The notes beneath the pieces are model-generated. The model did no database searches, was not told where the DNA came from, and was given only the letters and a program-made list of their open reading frames with translations. From NCBI RefSeq assembly GCF_000331305.1, contig NZ_KB217483.1:415534-479533 (forward strand): a stretch of DNA of 64,000 nucleotides. The letters run 5' to 3'. Both the position numbers and the translations under genes were made by a program. This document shows, one piece after another, positions 42,931-52,332 of this stretch. Origin of the DNA: Calothrix sp. PCC 7103 (GTDB lineage Bacteria; Cyanobacteriota; Cyanobacteriia; Cyanobacteriales; Nostocaceae). Each line of letters opens with the position of its first letter. Positions within the stretch are counted from its first letter, which is position 1.

Positions 42931-44049
42931 ATGAAATTTATTTTGAGATTATTCGATAATTTATTTTGGACACTAGTAATTAAAGAACTTAATCAACTAC
43001 GACGCAATAAACAGTTGATTATTATGCTAATTATTCCGCCTACTTTACAATTACTACTTTATGGTTTTGCACTCAATCCAGACGTAAAAAATTTGAAATT
43101 GGGTGTTGTTGATTATGCTCAAGTTGAAGAAAGCCGAGAATTATTAACAGCAATGACTTCAAATAATGTTTTTATTTTAGAGTCAACGCTGACTAATGAA
43201 AAGAAGTTAAGTAGTCAAGTAGAGGAAGGTAAATTGGATGTAGGTGTGATTATTCCACCAGACTTTACACGTCAGTTAATAACAAAGTCAGCAACCATAC
43301 AAGTATTTATTGATGGAGTAAATGCAAATACAGCAGGTATTGCAAATAACTATATAAATCAGATAGTTCAAGCCTACAACAATCGTTTAGCTTCAACTAA
43401 CGTAAGTCCTCCTGTATTACCTAAATTCGTATTTCTCTATAATCATGGGCTGACTAGTAGTTGGTTTTTTTTGCCCGGAATCATGGGTTTAGTATTAACG
43501 CTAATTGCAACACTAGTTTCAGCGGTCATAGTTGTGCGTGAGAAAGACGTAGGAACTCTAGAACAATTACTGATGACACCAGCTGCTAACTGGGAAATCT
43601 TGGTATCAAAAATGTTACCACTAAGTTGTTTATTGAGTGGGGATATTCTTATAGCACTGACTCTAGCAAAGGTAGTATTTGACGTACCATTTCGTGGCAA
43701 TTTTTGGCTGTTTTTTGGATTGTCGAGCATATATTTGTTGGTGGGAATTAGTTTAGGCATTTTATTAGCAACTATTTCCCGTTCTCAAGAGCAAGTGGTA
43801 CTAATGTCTTTTTTCATCAATTTACCCACAATCCAAACTTCTGGAGCAATCGCTCCTGTTGAAGCAATGCCATCTTTTTTGCAATTTCTGTCTCTGTTTA
43901 ATCCTTTGCGGCATTACATTACGATTGTGAGAGGAATTTTACTCAAAGGTGTTGGTTTAGATGTACTTTGGATACACGCCCTCGCATTAATAGGCTTTCT
44001 TTTTGTTTTTTTAGCTATTGGTATTAATAGATTTCGTAGCCAATTGTAA
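42931..44049 (+). CDS. ABC-2 type permease (YbhR-like)
   Basis: 372 residues, same topology as the preceding permease and related in sequence: an N-terminal helix, an outside domain with VGVIIPPDFTRQL, then helices after FFLPGIMGLVLTL with the motif VVREKDVGTLEQLLMTP. It closes the exporter operon. No terminator is evident after it; the next gene starts 290 bp later. Confidence 0.9.
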   Translation: MKFILRLFDNLFWTLVIKELNQLRRNKQLIIMLIIPPTLQLLLYGFALNPDVKNLKLGVVDYAQVEESRELLTAMTSNNVFILESTLTNEKKLSSQVEEGKLDVGVIIPPDFTRQLITKSATIQVFIDGVNANTAGIANNYINQIVQAYNNRLASTNVSPPVLPKFVFLYNHGLTSSWFFLPGIMGLVLTLIATLVSAVIVVREKDVGTLEQLLMTPAANWEILVSKMLPLSCLLSGDILIALTLAKVVFDVPFRGNFWLFFGLSSIYLLVGISLGILLATISRSQEQVVLMSFFINLPTIQTSGAIAPVEAMPSFLQFLSLFNPLRHYITIVRGILLKGVGLDVLWIHALALIGFLFVFLAIGINRFRSQL

Positions 44050-44189
44050 CCAAACCCAAAATTTATCCAGTTTGGAAGCATAAGCAGACAAATGTAACTG
44101 AAACTACTATGCTTAATAGTACAACAGGCTAGTACTTATTCATAACTAAATTTGAAAAAGAGAGTTTAAAACACTTTCAAATTTTATTA

Positions 44190-44231
44190 CTTAACATCTT
44201 TTTAATAAAAAATGCACTCTTTTCTTAACCT
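44190..44231 (+). promoter_or_regulatory. PHO-box-like repeats upstream of the phosphatase
   Basis: CTTAACAT at 44190, TTTAATAA 11 bp later, and CTTAACCT at 44224 resemble the cyanobacterial PHO box, whose 8-bp CTTAACCT-like units recur at 11-bp spacing. The third copy is 34 bp from the first, off by one base from exact phasing. The location about 110 bp before an alkaline phosphatase fits PhoB/SphR control. Confidence 0.4.
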
Positions 44232-44339
44232 ATAGGTGAAACACTTAGAAATACTGAGTATAGAGTTTTATCTATACATCACGGTGGCAATAGTGTAAAT
44301 GAACTGATTTCACCGCAATAAGAAAGGAAATACATTTTT

Positions 44340-46700
44340 ATGACAAAGAATGTCATTATCATGATTGGTGACGGCATGGGCTGGGAAATGGCTCGTGCTA
44401 CTGCGATTTATAAACAAATTCAAGCTGGCAAGCAAGGTACTAACTTAAGTGATTATTACACGGCGGGCGAAGGTAAAGGACTTAGCTATCAAGATTTGTC
44501 AGGCTATACACTCGCTACAACATACGGTACAACAATAGCTGACAGTAAAGGAGTTTACAGCACTAATAATTCTGCGTTAGATGGCTCAGACCCCGTAACA
44601 GGAGGTAGTGGCGTTCGTCCAGGTTTTGAATTTAACCCTACTTTTAATCCTGGGACTACTGCTGCTGGAGGTGCTTTAGTTGCTGATGGTGTAGTCGGTA
44701 ACTTGGTTGGTTATGACCCTGTGCGTGGTGGCGCCACTCCTTGGACTCCCGGAACAGATAAAGAATACATCAAGTACAGTTATCCAGATTCTGCGAACAC
44801 TGCAACGACTTTATATACCGGAGTTAAAAGTTATAACAACGCTATCGGTGTTGATATTTACGAACAACCTTTAGAAACAATCTTGGTAAGTGCAAACTTA
44901 CAGGGTAAGTCTACAGGTTTGGTGACATCAGTACCTATAGACCATGCTACCCCTGGCGCAGCAGCGGCAGCTGTGAACCGTAGAAGTAAGTACGACGGCG
45001 AATATCCAAATATAGATAACATTCTTCAGCAAGAGTTAAGAGTTTATCAGCCTACCGTATTGCTAGGTGGTGGACATCCCTTATCGAATACAAAAGACCC
45101 ATTACCCGAAGGTGTAGAACCACCTCGCACTGAGGACTTTGTTACTGAAGAAACTTACAACGAACTTAGCAAAAACCCAAATAGTAATATTTACGATTAC
45201 ACTTTTTTGGAAAGAGGCGCCAATGCTGCTGCAACGTTAGCTGAGACTGCAAACAATCTTGACCCGAATAAAGGTGAACGTTTATTAGGTTTATATGGTG
45301 CGCGCGGGCAAAATGGTAATTTACCCGTAAGTTCAGCAAATGGAGATTACAGCACAACTGGACTCGATATGTTCAGCGTGTTTTCAACCAAAGGGGAGAA
45401 AGTTGATACTAAACGTCCCTTACTTCCGGGAGAAACAGACGCATCTTTCATTGCTACAGAACGCAACGAGAACCCTACACTCAAAGAGTTAACCGATGCA
45501 GCATTAAATGTATTAAGTAAAGACAAAGATGGTTTTTGGTTAATGGTCGAAGCTGGTGACATTGACTGGTCAGCACACGACAACAACATGGATAACTTAA
45601 TAGGTACTATGTTGGATTTTGATAAAACTGTTACTTCCACGATTAACTGGATTGAGAATAATGGTGGTTGGGAAGAAAACCTGCTAATTGTCACTGCTGA
45701 CCACGACCATTATCTAACACTCAACCCAGATTTCCCTGGTTTGGTACAATCGCTTGGGGGTCAAGCGTTGACTGATTTGGACACACCGGAAGAAGTAGGT
45801 CATTACTGGGGTTCAGACCCAAATGTGAAATACGGTTGGGGAAACCATTCTAACCGTCCCGTACCAGTTTATTATCAAGGTGCAGGTGCCGATGTTCTTA
45901 CTAATTACATTGGTCAAGGTTACGAAAGCTATGGTTATCAAATACCAGGAAACCCAGGTCTTGTAGACCAGTCACAAATCTATAAAACAATGTACGCTGC
46001 GGTTACTGGTTCTGCTGATAAACCAACACCAAAAGGTTCTCAAACCTATTATGGTGACAGCAAAGATGACATTTTCTATGGTGGAGCAGATAATGATACT
46101 TTTTACGCTGGAGAAGGTAATAACTATATCTTTGCTAACCAAGGTGATAATAAAGTATACACTGGTGCAGGTAATGACCTTATTTACTCAGGTACAGGTA
46201 AAGACCTTATTTATGCAGGCGAAGGAATTAACAATATCTTCTCCGGTGCTGGCGATGATACAATTTATACTGGCGCTGGTGACGACCAAATATATGCAGG
46301 TGCAGGAAACAATTTAATTTACGCTGGCGAAGGTAATAACTATATTACTGCTGCTGGTAGTGGTAACAATATTGTTTATACAGGCGCCGGCAACGATGAA
46401 ATTCGCACTGGTGCAGGAAATGATTTAATCTATGCTGGTGAAGGTAAGAATATTATTGCAGCAGGTACTGGTAATGATACTGTATACGCAGGTAGTGGCG
46501 CCGATAAATTTATCTTAGATGCTGGCGCCGATTCTGTAACCATTTATGGATATTCAGCAAATGACCAGCTTGCACGTGGTAGTACTCTCAAAGTAACAGA
46601 TTTACTTACTGTTAGCTTAAGTGGCAACGATACTTTAATCAGTGTTGGTAGTGACTTACTCGCAACTGTGAAAAATACCACTTCTATAACAATTGCTTAA
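44340..46700 (+). CDS. Alkaline phosphatase with C-terminal RTX (haemolysin-type) repeats
   Basis: 786 residues. The catalytic domain of the PhoA superfamily spans ~1-555: IIMIGDGMGWEM binds metal, the nucleophile is S151 in YPDSANTATT, and later motifs (MVEAGDIDWSAHDN, TADHDH) give further metal ligands. Residues ~565-745 form tandem glycine- and aspartate-rich nonapeptides such as GAGNDLIYAGEGN, which bind calcium. There is no N-terminal signal peptide, so secretion by a type I system reading the C-terminus is expected. It releases phosphate from organic esters outside the cell. No type I secretion genes are adjacent. Confidence 0.93.
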   Translation: MTKNVIIMIGDGMGWEMARATAIYKQIQAGKQGTNLSDYYTAGEGKGLSYQDLSGYTLATTYGTTIADSKGVYSTNNSALDGSDPVTGGSGVRPGFEFNPTFNPGTTAAGGALVADGVVGNLVGYDPVRGGATPWTPGTDKEYIKYSYPDSANTATTLYTGVKSYNNAIGVDIYEQPLETILVSANLQGKSTGLVTSVPIDHATPGAAAAAVNRRSKYDGEYPNIDNILQQELRVYQPTVLLGGGHPLSNTKDPLPEGVEPPRTEDFVTEETYNELSKNPNSNIYDYTFLERGANAAATLAETANNLDPNKGERLLGLYGARGQNGNLPVSSANGDYSTTGLDMFSVFSTKGEKVDTKRPLLPGETDASFIATERNENPTLKELTDAALNVLSKDKDGFWLMVEAGDIDWSAHDNNMDNLIGTMLDFDKTVTSTINWIENNGGWEENLLIVTADHDHYLTLNPDFPGLVQSLGGQALTDLDTPEEVGHYWGSDPNVKYGWGNHSNRPVPVYYQGAGADVLTNYIGQGYESYGYQIPGNPGLVDQSQIYKTMYAAVTGSADKPTPKGSQTYYGDSKDDIFYGGADNDTFYAGEGNNYIFANQGDNKVYTGAGNDLIYSGTGKDLIYAGEGINNIFSGAGDDTIYTGAGDDQIYAGAGNNLIYAGEGNNYITAAGSGNNIVYTGAGNDEIRTGAGNDLIYAGEGKNIIAAGTGNDTVYAGSGADKFILDAGADSVTIYGYSANDQLARGSTLKVTDLLTVSLSGNDTLISVGSDLLATVKNTTSITIA

Positions 46701-46966
46701 ATATTAACTATAATGATAGGCTCAGACTCCAGCTTTAAATGGTGAAGACTGAGCCTGCCATATGAAGCTTCTCATGCAAAATACCAGCAATTGATAAAGC
46801 TTTACCCAAACTTTCAGGGATTCAATAAAAAATTGCTTTTGCTTTAGAAAGTTCGCAGTCAAGATGTCTTTATATAATAAAGTGAAAAATGCCACTACAC
46901 TTGCTAACACAGTAACTTAATTAAATGATTTCGGGTGTAATTGGTACCGGACTATCGAAGCAAGCG

Positions 46967-49537
46967 TTAAATTCCGGTATCCTTAACCTTAAACAGTCGC
47001 ATTCCATTTGCGGTCACTAGTAAAGAGCTTCCGGTATCTGCCAAGACTGCAACTGCTAACCCAACAAAACCAAAAGTACCAAACAGTAAAAATAACCCTT
47101 TGGTAACAAGCGAAAACACAACATTTTGTTGAATTACAGATACTGTACGACGACTTAATTCAACCGCGTAAGGAAGCTTTCTTAAGTCACTTCCCGCAAG
47201 CACCACATCAGCAGTTTCCAACGCGATATCAATCGTACCAAGTGCAAAACTAATATCAGCGGCAGCTAACGCAGGAGCATCATTTATTCCATCACCAACC
47301 ATCCCAACAACTCCGGTACGTCGTAGCTGTTGAATTTCATTTAATTTATCTTGCGGTAGTAGTTCCGCACGATACTCATTAATTCCTACAGATTGAGCAA
47401 TTTGTTGAGCTACTGCATTTCTGTCTCCTGTTAGCATCACCAAATTTTTTAGCCCAACTTGTTTGAGTTGTCGTAATGCTTCGCTTGCTTCTAATCTTAA
47501 TCCATCAGCCAATGCAATGGCGCCTAAAAATTCATTATCATTTCCTACTAATACAGGAGTTTGCCCAAGGGCTTCAATTTTAATTAACATAGATTCGGCT
47601 TCACCTGAAATTGGAATACCAACTTCTTTAAATAGACGACGGTTGCCGACTACATAAATTCGTTCTCCCAAGTTTGCCCAAATTCCTTGTCCTGTGAATG
47701 ATTTAAAGTTATCGGGTATTGCTAAATCCATCCCTCTATTTTTTGCTTCTGTTACTATTGCTTTCGCTAAAGGATGTTCAGATTGCACTTCTAACGATGC
47801 AGCAATTAATAGCACCATCTGGGCACTAATTTTATCAGTGTTATAAATTCCTTGAACAATTGGTAATCCCCGCGTAATTGTACCAGTTTTATCAAATGCA
47901 AGAGTCTGCAACCTTCCGGCTGTTTCAAGCGCATGACCACCTTTAAATAATACACCGTTACGAGTTGCTGCGCCGATTGCACTTACAATAGAAACAGGTG
48001 TAGAAATTACTAACGAACACGGACAAGCAATTACTAACATTACTAACGACCGATATACCCAAACGTTTGAAGGTTGAGCAAATGCTAAGGGTGGAATCAA
48101 AGCAATGGCTAACGCGATTAAAATCACAATCGGTGTATAAATTGCTGCAAATTTATCTATCCATTGTTGCGAAGGCGCCCGACTTTCTTGTGCTTCTTCA
48201 ACTAAATGAATAATTTTTGCCACCGTAGTATCGCTTGCTGCATGGGTAACTTTTACTTCTAAAAATCCTGTTTGATTCATCGTCCCCGCATAAACTGTAT
48301 CACCAATCTCTTTATCTTCAGGAATTGATTCTCCTGTAATTGGTGACTGGTCAACGGCACTACTACCAGAAACAACCAAACCATCTAATGCAATGCGCTG
48401 TCCCGGTCGAATTGTAATAATCTCGTTAATTTGAACGCTTTCAATACTGACTGTTTGTTCTTTACCATTACGTTTAACAGTCGCTGTTGGTGGCGTTAAG
48501 TCCATTAAAGCGCGAATTGCATTGCGGGTACGACCAATACTAAAAAGTTGCAGTGTACTACCCAAGGAAAATAGAAAAACTACTAGAGCCGCCTCAAACC
48601 AGTCTCCAAGAATAATGGCGCCGATAACTGAAATACTCATTAGTAAATTCATGTCAGCACGCCGTAAACGTAATTCAAATAAACCCGCACGTGCTACAGG
48701 ATAACCAGCAACAATAATTCCAACGCCATAAAACGCACGTGCTATCCAAATCGGTAATGCTAGTTTTTGAGCAATCAAACCCAAAACTAATCCCGCTCCT
48801 GCCAAAATTACACTTTGCGCGCGACGGTTATGAAGAAAGAATTGCCAGTTTGTTGCCGTTTGTTGTGTAGGTTTGGAATTTTTGTGAGAATGGTTGTGTG
48901 AGTGATAGCTGTGATGATGAGAATTGATATCAACAGATTGCTCAACCGTGTAACCTAAATGCTTAATCCGTTCGCAAATCGATTCTTCCTGAATTAAGCT
49001 CGGTTCATAAGATAATTGTAATCGTTCAGTGGCAAAGCTAACCGATACATCCAAAACACCCGCAAGTTGCTGCAAACCAGCTTCTACAGTTTTTGCACAA
49101 CTTCCGCAGTCCATTCCATGAATCAAAGCACTAAAAGTTTTTGCCCCAGCCACTTTGACTTGATTATGCTCGTGGTTATGGTCGCAGGCTTCACTATTAA
49201 CGTGCTTATGATTTGGTTCATGATTTTCATGGTCGCAGCAAGCATCACTATGAGCCTGTTCATGCTTGTGGTCATCATCATTAGAATGTACGTCTTTATC
49301 AGCTGTACTACTCTGCTCAACCGTAAAACCCAAAGCTTTAATCAGGTTATAAATAGCTTCTTGGCTAACTTTACCAGAGTCGTAGGAAACCTTGACTTTT
49401 TCTGTAGCAAAGCTCACAGAAGCGGATGCTACTCCGTTCAACTGCTGTAAACCGACTTCTATAGTTTTCGCGCAGCTTCCGCAGTCCATGCCAGTGACTC
49501 GAAATTGTTGGGATTTAAGGGAAGGTGTTTGACTCAT
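46967..49537 (-). CDS. P1B-type heavy-metal ATPase (Zn/Cd/Co group) with two HMA domains
   Basis: 856 residues. Two cytosolic metal-binding domains carry GMDCGSCAKT (~16 and ~141), joined by His/Asp-rich linkers (HEQAHSDACCDHENHEPNH is part of one, at ~85-130). Transport motifs: CPC in the sixth helix (~504), phosphorylation DKTGTITRG, GDGINDAPAL and SEHPLAKAI. The exporter pumps soft divalent metals out of the cytoplasm. It is divergent from an ArsR/SmtB-type gene across a 140-bp gap with an operator-like palindrome. The closest functional parallels are the cyanobacterial AztA/Bxa1/ZiaA type ATPases; the exact metal cannot be stated. Confidence 0.93.
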   Translation of the reverse strand: MSQTPSLKSQQFRVTGMDCGSCAKTIEVGLQQLNGVASASVSFATEKVKVSYDSGKVSQEAIYNLIKALGFTVEQSSTADKDVHSNDDDHKHEQAHSDACCDHENHEPNHKHVNSEACDHNHEHNQVKVAGAKTFSALIHGMDCGSCAKTVEAGLQQLAGVLDVSVSFATERLQLSYEPSLIQEESICERIKHLGYTVEQSVDINSHHHSYHSHNHSHKNSKPTQQTATNWQFFLHNRRAQSVILAGAGLVLGLIAQKLALPIWIARAFYGVGIIVAGYPVARAGLFELRLRRADMNLLMSISVIGAIILGDWFEAALVVFLFSLGSTLQLFSIGRTRNAIRALMDLTPPTATVKRNGKEQTVSIESVQINEIITIRPGQRIALDGLVVSGSSAVDQSPITGESIPEDKEIGDTVYAGTMNQTGFLEVKVTHAASDTTVAKIIHLVEEAQESRAPSQQWIDKFAAIYTPIVILIALAIALIPPLAFAQPSNVWVYRSLVMLVIACPCSLVISTPVSIVSAIGAATRNGVLFKGGHALETAGRLQTLAFDKTGTITRGLPIVQGIYNTDKISAQMVLLIAASLEVQSEHPLAKAIVTEAKNRGMDLAIPDNFKSFTGQGIWANLGERIYVVGNRRLFKEVGIPISGEAESMLIKIEALGQTPVLVGNDNEFLGAIALADGLRLEASEALRQLKQVGLKNLVMLTGDRNAVAQQIAQSVGINEYRAELLPQDKLNEIQQLRRTGVVGMVGDGINDAPALAAADISFALGTIDIALETADVVLAGSDLRKLPYAVELSRRTVSVIQQNVVFSLVTKGLFLLFGTFGFVGLAVAVLADTGSSLLVTANGMRLFKVKDTGI

Positions 49538-49595
49538 AGGTTTTTGATAAATTTTACCATTTAGATATTTACTTACAAAGACTTTATCACAAAAG

Positions 49596-49611
49596 TTGAA
49601 TAACTATTCAA
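49596..49611. promoter_or_regulatory. ArsR/SmtB-type operator-like palindrome
   Basis: TTGAATA-AC-TATTCAA is a perfect inverted repeat in the divergent gap between the metal ATPase and the regulator. Known SmtB/BxmR operators use TGAA..TTCA half-sites, so binding by the neighbouring regulator is expected. Confidence 0.7.
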
Positions 49612-49647
49612 TTATTACATTTATTTACTAAAGATGATATAATATAG

Positions 49648-49662
49648 AGTGATAATCATTCT
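49648..49662. promoter_or_regulatory. Second imperfect operator-like site with -10 nearby
   Basis: GAGTGA-TAA-TCATTC has a single mismatch between arms and lies about 15-30 bp before the regulator start, directly after a TATAAT-like -10 (TATAATATAG near 49640). Binding here would block the regulator's own promoter. Confidence 0.5.
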
Positions 49663-49677
49663 TTAAAACTAAGGTAA

Positions 49678-50097
49678 GTGGTGAAAAAAGCTGTTTCTAA
49701 GAAAAACGTAGACAAGTATCAAGACGATGGTGCCTCCCTTGAACAGCTACACTGTGATGAACATCTAGTCCATCTCGATAGTGTACGTGCATCAATGCCA
49801 AAACTTTTGCCCCTAGATAAAGCAAAAGAGATGGCAGAAGTTTTTTCAGTGCTGGGAGACCCAAATCGCTTACGATTAGTCTCTGCACTAGCTTCACAAG
49901 AGTTATGCGTTTGCGATTTGGCTGCATTAACTCATATGAGCGAATCTGCGGTTTGTCATCAACTGCGTCTATTTAAAGTAATGCGTTTAGTTAAATATCG
50001 CCGTGAAGGAAGAAAAATTTATTATAGTTTAGCGGGTAGCACTATTTTTAATCTTTACAGCGTTTTGGCAGAGGATTTAGAAGACTTACAAGCCTAA
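49678..50097 (+). CDS. ArsR/SmtB-family metal-sensing repressor with CadC-like alpha3N site
   Basis: About 139 residues with a non-ATG start (GTG near 49681). The winged-helix core is clear: VLGDPNRLRLVSAL, ELCVCDLAALTHMSESAVCHQLRLF, YRREGRKIYYSL, quoted here in parts under 20 residues where longer. ELCVCDLA has the paired Cys of the CadC/BxmR alpha3N site, supported by Cys and His in the N-terminal arm (LHCDEHLVH). The alpha5 His/Asp pair of SmtB is not apparent in the C-terminal helix (STIFNLYSVLAEDLEDL). It likely represses the divergent metal ATPase gene and itself until metal binds. Confidence 0.9.
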   Translation: MVKKAVSKKNVDKYQDDGASLEQLHCDEHLVHLDSVRASMPKLLPLDKAKEMAEVFSVLGDPNRLRLVSALASQELCVCDLAALTHMSESAVCHQLRLFKVMRLVKYRREGRKIYYSLAGSTIFNLYSVLAEDLEDLQA

Positions 50098-50258
50098 TTT
50101 TTGATAGGTTTTTAGGATAACTAAAGTTGCTATTGCATTTCCTGATTAATCGTCGTGTTTTAGCAGAGAAGTTTAATAACTCGTAGTGTAACAAGACCCT
50201 TAAGAAAGAAGTTCGACAGCTTGTCTTTTGACATAGGTATTTACTTGATGGGAATCTA

Positions 50259-50378
50259 ATGAAAAAACTTATGTTTAAATTACTAACACTCGGTAAAACT
50301 TTGAGTTGCGGGCTTGTCGTTACTGGGAGCAATGCAATTTTGTTGGATATGGTCTTAATTCTTAATAAATATGTCTAA
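50259..50378 (+). CDS. Possible 39-residue small peptide
   Basis: ATG 50259 preceded by GGAATCTA opens a 39-codon frame (MKKLMFKLLTLGKTLSCG at the start) with a signal- or membrane-like N-terminus. It lies between the metal regulator and the convergent cbiO gene. The peptide could be a membrane microprotein, a remnant of a secreted protein, or a chance frame. No relatives recognised. Confidence 0.25.
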   Translation: MKKLMFKLLTLGKTLSCGLVVTGSNAILLDMVLILNKYV

Positions 50379-50385
50379 TCCTCAA

Positions 50386-51213
50386 TTAAAATTTAAACTG
50401 ATTGGATATTTGTTGTTTTAAGTTTTGTAAAACTGCTTTTTCATCAATTAATTCAAGAGTAGACACCATTTCATGTATTAAAGGTATTTCCAAACGTAAC
50501 TCTTCAATTATTTCCCGTTGGTTAAAAATCTCCGCTGGCTTTCCTTCCAACAACAGTTTTCCATCACCCATCACAAAAACCCAATCTGCCCAACGGTAAA
50601 CTAAATCAAGGTCATGGGATGCCATAAGTATTGTTGTTCCAGACGAATGAATCTTTTTGAGAGTTGTCATTAAGTTATGAGTATGCAGCTTATCCAAATA
50701 AGCTGTTGGTTCATCAAGTAAAAGTAATTCAGGCTGTAAAACCATGACATCCGCAATAGAAACTCGCTTTTTCTGTCCCAAACTCATGTGATGTACTGGT
50801 CTTTGGGCAAGTTCTGTTAATCCAAATTCGACTAAAGCTTGTTCGACTCGTGCTTTGATCTCGGTTTCTGGTAAACCTAAGTTACACAAACCATAAGAAA
50901 TATCTTCCTCCACCGTAGAAGCAACTAATTGTTGCTCTGGGTCTTGAAATATCAACCCTACTTTTTGACGTAGCTGTATCAATGATTTGCGGTTATAATC
51001 TATAGGTCTTTTTTTCCATAGTATTCGACCACTATTAGGTTGATAAAGTCCATTACATAATAGAAAGAAAGTAGTCTTTCCACAACCATTTTGACCAATT
51101 AAAGCACATTTTTTACCTGTTGGTATTTTTAAGGCTAATCCATTTAATGCTTTATTCTTGGTATTGGGGTAATTGTAATCTACCTGCTCAAACTCTAGTA
51201 TAAATTCTTGCAT
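50386..51213 (-). CDS. cbiO: Cobalt ECF transporter ATPase CbiO
   Basis: 275 residues: Walker A GQNGCGKTT, Q-loop FQDPEQQLVAST, signature MSLGQKKRVSIA, Walker B LLLLDEPTAYLD and switch ASHDLDLV. The FQDPEQQ and LGQKKR variants are typical of ECF/CbiO ATPases. It overlaps cbiQ by 26 bp and energises cobalt uptake with CbiMNQ. It is the last gene of the riboswitch-controlled operon. Confidence 0.95.
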   Translation of the reverse strand: MQEFILEFEQVDYNYPNTKNKALNGLALKIPTGKKCALIGQNGCGKTTFFLLCNGLYQPNSGRILWKKRPIDYNRKSLIQLRQKVGLIFQDPEQQLVASTVEEDISYGLCNLGLPETEIKARVEQALVEFGLTELAQRPVHHMSLGQKKRVSIADVMVLQPELLLLDEPTAYLDKLHTHNLMTTLKKIHSSGTTILMASHDLDLVYRWADWVFVMGDGKLLLEGKPAEIFNQREIIEELRLEIPLIHEMVSTLELIDEKAVLQNLKQQISNQFKF

Positions 51214-52000
51214 GATTTAATAGTTCTAGTCCTACTAATATTGTAGAACCAATAATTGCTTCTACCGTATACCGTTTTGATGGTCTATATCGGTAAGGAT
51301 GCCAAACACGAAATTGCCCGTTGAAACCTCGCGATTCAACACTTAGAGATACTTGACGATAATTCTCTAAAGTCCGCTTAAATAATTGACCAACCAATAG
51401 TCCTAAACTTTTTATTGAGGTATTAAAAGTACGATAACCAAAACGCGCTTGTTGAGCGGTCCATAGCTGGCTGGCTGTATTCAATAAAACAAAAATGAAA
51501 CGATACATTAATAATAAAATTTCGCATAGCAGTTCTGGTAAACCAATGCGACGTAAAACTTCTAATAACTCAGAAAAAGGAATAGTTAGCATTACAAAAT
51601 ACAAGCAGGAAAGCGAAGCTAATGCGCGCGTTAAAATGCTTAAGCCTTGTAAGATTCCGTTGAAGCTAATATATATATGAAAAAAGCCAATAGTTAAACC
51701 AGCTAGTGCATCGTTTTGTATATTAGCTACGCTGTCACTAGCAACTATATTAAAAGCTAAAGCGAATAAACTAGTCAACCAAAAGAATAGCCCAACATAT
51801 AGTAGTTTTAAATAAACTTTAGCAGAAATGTCTGCATAAATCACTATCCAAATACTCATCCATACTGCAATTAATATTTGTACAGTTGGATGGGAAAAAA
51901 AAGTAATTAAAAAAAGCGTGGTTGCAAATGTAAGTTTATGTTCTGGAGGCAACCACCGCAAACGATTAGTGTATGCGAGCTGGTCTATCTGAATTTTCAT
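51188..52000 (-). CDS. cbiQ: Cobalt ECF transporter transmembrane protein CbiQ
   Basis: About 270 residues from ATG 52000, directly after the cbiN stop; an upstream start at 52042 would overlap cbiN by 41 bp. It has several hydrophobic helices (around TLFLITFFSHPTVQILIAV, LYVGLFFWLTSLFALAF, LPELLCEILLLMYRFIFVL) and two cytoplasmic coupling-helix motifs (LEVLRRIGLP and SVESRGFNG) that contact CbiO. Gene order cbiMNQO supports the call. Confidence 0.93.
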   Translation of the reverse strand: MKIQIDQLAYTNRLRWLPPEHKLTFATTLFLITFFSHPTVQILIAVWMSIWIVIYADISAKVYLKLLYVGLFFWLTSLFALAFNIVASDSVANIQNDALAGLTIGFFHIYISFNGILQGLSILTRALASLSCLYFVMLTIPFSELLEVLRRIGLPELLCEILLLMYRFIFVLLNTASQLWTAQQARFGYRTFNTSIKSLGLLVGQLFKRTLENYRQVSLSVESRGFNGQFRVWHPYRYRPSKRYTVEAIIGSTILVGLELLNHARIYTRV

Positions 52001-52001
52001 T

Positions 52002-52289
52002 TTATTTTTGTCGCTGTTCGCTACGTCCTTTGTAAAGCCCAATCACATAGCCAATCACACCAGCACCTAATCCAGCTTGTACAGCAAACAGCAAACTTTC
52101 AACTTCTCCACTTGGTAATTCAACTAATGAATTGAACCAAGGTTTATATTGCGGATGTAATTCTGTGATTGCTTTTTCTGCTTGACCATCAGCACCGGCA
52201 AAGTCACCTTTCACAAATAATAGTGGTGCAACTGCTAATACAATTACTCCTAATATCAACAGCCAATTATGAGATTTTTTATTTGCCAT
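52002..52289 (-). CDS. cbiN: Cobalt transport protein CbiN
   Basis: 95 residues, two transmembrane helices (~10-27 and ~65-85) around an extracytoplasmic loop containing GADGQAEKAI and YKPWFNSLVELPSGEVES, typical of CbiN. It works with CbiM in cobalt capture. It lies between cbiM (44-bp gap) and cbiQ. Confidence 0.93.
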   Translation of the reverse strand: MANKKSHNWLLILGVIVLAVAPLLFVKGDFAGADGQAEKAITELHPQYKPWFNSLVELPSGEVESLLFAVQAGLGAGVIGYVIGLYKGRSEQRQK

Positions 52290-52332
52290 GCGTTATTCGC
52301 TCCTTTTATCAGCTTATTGATTTATATATTAT

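Noticed and set aside
46051-46317. Plus-strand frame inside the phosphatase repeats
   Set aside because: It is an alternative frame created by the DNA periodicity of the RTX nonapeptides.
49067-49450. Plus-strand frame of 127 codons opposite the metal ATPase
   Set aside because: Antisense to the well-supported HMA domains and His-rich linker; its composition mirrors that linker.
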